Of a DNA stretch of 64,000 nucleotides, positions 61,742 through 64,000 are shown in pieces. The DNA is from Bacillus sp. N1-1. GTDB lineage: Bacteria; Bacillota; Bacilli; Bacillales; Guptibacillaceae. Position 1 is the first letter of the stretch, and every line of letters starts with the position of its first letter. The DNA lies in assembly GCF_009818105.1 (NCBI RefSeq), contig NZ_CP046564.1, forward strand, positions 868,001-932,000, read 5' to 3'. The notes beneath the pieces are model-generated. The model ran no database searches. It was not told the DNA's origin and was given only the letters and a program-made list of their open reading frames with translations. The position numbers and the translations under genes were made by a program.

Positions 61742-63049
61742 ATGGGGAACGTGAAAAAGTCTTCTGTTTTTAAGGGGATTGCACTATCGACAATTATGCT
61801 TGTAAGTGGATTTGCAGGCATGCCGTTATCTACGAATGCGGCTGAGGATGTAGAGACAGCAGTTTGGTCTCGTCAAGACGCGCAGGGTTATGATTTATCG
61901 AAAAACAACACTGCACCTAACATCGACAACGTGGATGAAGTGGCTCCAGATTATTGGGTTTGGGACACATGGCCACTACGTAATCGTGATGGATCGATTG
62001 CACAGGTAAATGGTTACCAGGTTGTCTTTGCTCTTACAGCTTCTAAAGAATATACATGGAGCGGTCGTCACGACGAAGCTCAAATTCGCTACTTCTACTC
62101 GAAGAACGGAAAAGATTGGAAAATGGGCGGACTCGCTTATGAATCAGAAGATGCACTAGGCGCTCGCCAATGGGCAGGATCAGCAATGATGGATGACGAT
62201 GGTAAGGTTCACCTTTTCTATACAGCAACTGGACGTAAAGGTGAAGAACAAACAACATTTGAACAACGTCTTGCGAAAACAACGTTTGATATCGAAGCAG
62301 ATAAGAAATCTAAATCTGTTGAGCTAAGCAACTTTGGTGAGCATGAAATCCTTGCTGAAGCTGACGGTGAGTACTATGAAACACAAGAACAAAAAACAGG
62401 AAATATTATTTATTCATTCCGTGACCCATGGTTCTTCCAGGATCCTAAGACAGGAAAAGAATACTTAATCTTTGAAGGAAATACAGCAGGAGACGACAAG
62501 TCACTAGACCCAGAAAACATTGGTGATGCTGATTTCCGTGAAACTCACGATGTACCAGCTGGCGCTGAAGATTACAACGGTAACGTTGGGATTGCTGAAG
62601 CACAAAATGAAGATCTAACAGACTTTGAATTGCTTCCACCACTACTCGAAGCAAATGGTGTAAACCAGCAGCTTGAGCGTCCACACATCCTTGTTAAAGG
62701 TGGAGAGTACTACCTCTTTACAATCACACATAAATTTACGTTTGCTCCTGGATTAACAGGTCCTGATGGTCTTTATGGCTTTACGAATGATTCTCTTCGC
62801 GGTGATTACGAGCCACTTAACGGCAACGGCCTTGTTGTGGCAAACCCTGAAGATGATCCATTTATGACATACTCTCACGCAGTTATGCCGAATGGTACAG
62901 TCATCAGCTTTGTGAACGAGTATCGTGATGAGAACGGTGAGCTTCAGTTTGGCGGTACGTTTGCCCCTACGCTTAAACTTTCAATTCATGGTGATGAAAC
63001 AAAAGTAACTGGCGCACTTAAGCCAGGTCAAATCATGCCTTCACACTAA
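61742..63049 (+). CDS. Secreted GH68 fructosyltransferase (levansucrase-like)
   Basis: 435 residues. Signal peptide (GIALSTIMLVSGFAGMPLS) ends near TNA-AED. Five-blade propeller enzyme of GH68: nucleophile Asp75 in VWDTWPL, transition-state Asp in SFRDPWFF (~227) and acid/base Glu in QLERPHILV (~312) are all present. Splits sucrose and builds levan or inulin-type fructan; product type cannot be read from sequence. No cell-wall anchor. ATG 61742 follows GAGGAGTG at 9 bases. Confidence 0.9.
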   Translation: MGNVKKSSVFKGIALSTIMLVSGFAGMPLSTNAAEDVETAVWSRQDAQGYDLSKNNTAPNIDNVDEVAPDYWVWDTWPLRNRDGSIAQVNGYQVVFALTASKEYTWSGRHDEAQIRYFYSKNGKDWKMGGLAYESEDALGARQWAGSAMMDDDGKVHLFYTATGRKGEEQTTFEQRLAKTTFDIEADKKSKSVELSNFGEHEILAEADGEYYETQEQKTGNIIYSFRDPWFFQDPKTGKEYLIFEGNTAGDDKSLDPENIGDADFRETHDVPAGAEDYNGNVGIAEAQNEDLTDFELLPPLLEANGVNQQLERPHILVKGGEYYLFTITHKFTFAPGLTGPDGLYGFTNDSLRGDYEPLNGNGLVVANPEDDPFMTYSHAVMPNGTVISFVNEYRDENGELQFGGTFAPTLKLSIHGDETKVTGALKPGQIMPSH

Positions 63050-63083
63050 AACTGGGAAACCAGACTAAAGGAGACTTACAAAC

Positions 63084-64000
63084 ATGAATAAGTTTTCAAA
63101 AACAGTAGCGACATCCGTTCTCGGATTCGCTACCCTGTTTTCAAGTTTTGCTCCGGCAACAAGCTTTGCAGCAGAGAGTGAAACATCGAACTGGACAAGA
63201 GAAGATGCATCTAAAATTGTTCAAAACAAAGATAATACAGCTCCAGAAATTAACACAAAAGACCTTGAACAAATTGCACCAGAGTACCATATCTGGGATA
63301 CGTGGCCACTACGTAACAAAGATGGTTCGATCGCAACGTTAAATGGTTATAAAGTGATTTTCTCGCTAACAGCACCAAGTGATGTATTACCTGGTAAGCG
63401 TCATGATATCGCTGAAATTCGCTACTTCGTTTCAAAGAACGGGAAAGATTGGAAGCTTGGCGGTACCGTTTTTAATGAAGAGCAGGCACTAGGTTCACGG
63501 CAATGGGCAGGTTCAGCGATGATTGAAGATGGCGAGATTAATTTCTTCTATACGGCAACAGGTCGTAAAGGCGAAGAACAGCTAACTTATGAGCAGCGTC
63601 TAGTAAAGGCTTCTGCTGATGTTGATGCATCAAATAAGGGAATCGAATTCAACAACTGGTCTGATCATGAAGTGATTCTTGAGCCGGATGGCGAATATTA
63701 CCAGACAATGGAACAAAGTAAGCAGGGAGACATTGCTTATGCATTCCGTGATCCGTGGTTCTTTGAAGACCCTAAAACAGGCGAAGATTATATCTTGTTT
63801 GAAGGGAACTCTGGCGGCACACCTGCAGAACGCTCTGTTGAACAAGAGCACATCGGTTCTGAAGACTTCGCTACAGTAGACGAAGTACCAGAAGAATCAA
63901 AGCTCTTTAACGGTAATATCGGAATCGCAAAAGCTGAAAACGATGATTACACAGAGTTTGACATCATGCCTCCACTGATGGAAGCGAACAGCCTCAATCA
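63084..64000 (+). CDS. Second secreted GH68 fructosyltransferase, cut by the window end
   Basis: Open from ATG 63084 (AAAGGAGACTTAC upstream) to the window edge, 305 codons seen. Signal peptide starts MNKFSKTVATSVLGFATLFS and ends ~SFA-AES; nucleophile Asp72 in IWDTWPL and the FRDPWFF motif are intact. Clearly a duplicate of the gene 34 bp upstream (shared WDTWPLRN(R/K)DGSIA, RQWAGSAM, ATGRKGEEQ), though diverged in sequence. The two are likely one operon. Confidence 0.9.
   Translation, partial: MNKFSKTVATSVLGFATLFSSFAPATSFAAESETSNWTREDASKIVQNKDNTAPEINTKDLEQIAPEYHIWDTWPLRNKDGSIATLNGYKVIFSLTAPSDVLPGKRHDIAEIRYFVSKNGKDWKLGGTVFNEEQALGSRQWAGSAMIEDGEINFFYTATGRKGEEQLTYEQRLVKASADVDASNKGIEFNNWSDHEVILEPDGEYYQTMEQSKQGDIAYAFRDPWFFEDPKTGEDYILFEGNSGGTPAERSVEQEHIGSEDFATVDEVPEESKLFNGNIGIAKAENDDYTEFDIMPPLMEANSLN

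Noticed and set aside
1..64000. Prophage, IS element, integron or defence island
   Set aside because: No transposase, integrase, phage structural, restriction or toxin-antitoxin genes were recognised, and there are no obvious target-site duplications.

Overview
The window reads as chromosomal DNA of a low-GC, endospore-forming member of the Bacillaceae, probably a marine or halotolerant lineage. Pointers are close relatives of Bacillus PutR/PutB/PutC, Spx, PrfC, GuaD, YqgV and a YjcZ-type small spore protein, strong AGGAGG ribosome-binding sites with many TTG starts, a T-box and a yybP-ykoY (Mn) riboswitch, a BCCT osmolyte carrier and secreted GH68 fructosyltransferases. I see no phage, plasmid, IS element, CRISPR array, rRNA or tRNA. 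The species call is inference.

Layout. 1-1355: end of a TRAP-type permease and an atypical SDR. 1526-6066: proline catabolism (putR, putB, putC), with a repeat-rich 700-bp gap between regulator and enzymes. 6163-11600: small membrane protein, GAF/PAS histidine kinase, decayed ynfA, two methyltransferases, a Mn-riboswitch-controlled TerC/YkoY protein, a Nudix hydrolase. 11651-13150: a second, archaeal/eukaryotic-like HisRS behind what looks like a histidine leader-peptide attenuator. 13212-22217: phosphotransferase, DUF4396 membrane protein, oxidoreductase, Nudix, orphan LspA, Spx, MFS, DUF2817, YqgV and small proteins. 22310-31022: fatty acid desaturase, polar amino acid ABC transporter, a T-box trpS carrying a nonsense codon, an MHYT-GGDEF-EAL protein, bioB with BirA-type sites. 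31059-40633: two RsbR-like STAS proteins (one with a stop codon), BCCT carrier, peptidase E, HxlR, PrfC, MFS. 40737-51335: sigma-54 activator, sigma-54 promoter, YfcC carrier, isoaspartyl dipeptidase, and further on a secreted cyanophycinase-like S51 peptidase. 51381-61344: guanine deaminase, zinc-independent S14 behind a Zur-like box, MerR, CNNM/CorC protein, a Ser/Thr kinase beside a Ser/Arg-rich small protein, a CcdA/TlpA thiol-redox cluster with its own two-component system, an M20 dipeptidase. 61742-end: two tandem secreted GH68 enzymes, the second cut by the window edge.

How parts work together. putR-putB-putC turn proline into glutamate. The sigma-54 activator should drive yfcC-iadA; with the exported S51 enzyme this could form a route for outside isoaspartyl peptides such as cyanophycin. 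Two aminoacyl-tRNA synthetase paralogues (His and Trp) each sit behind an amino-acid-sensing leader, but of two unrelated kinds. Five genes are broken or reduced to remnants (ynfA, trpS, a GAF-STAS gene, a 113-codon unknown, a DJ-1/PfpI tail); several differ from an intact frame by a single base, so sequencing error and real decay both remain open.

The two observations I rate highest are the HHH leader peptide/terminator upstream of the second hisS (12957-13150) and three tandem ~122-nt elements between putR and putB (3028-3390) whose stems differ in sequence but keep base-pairing.
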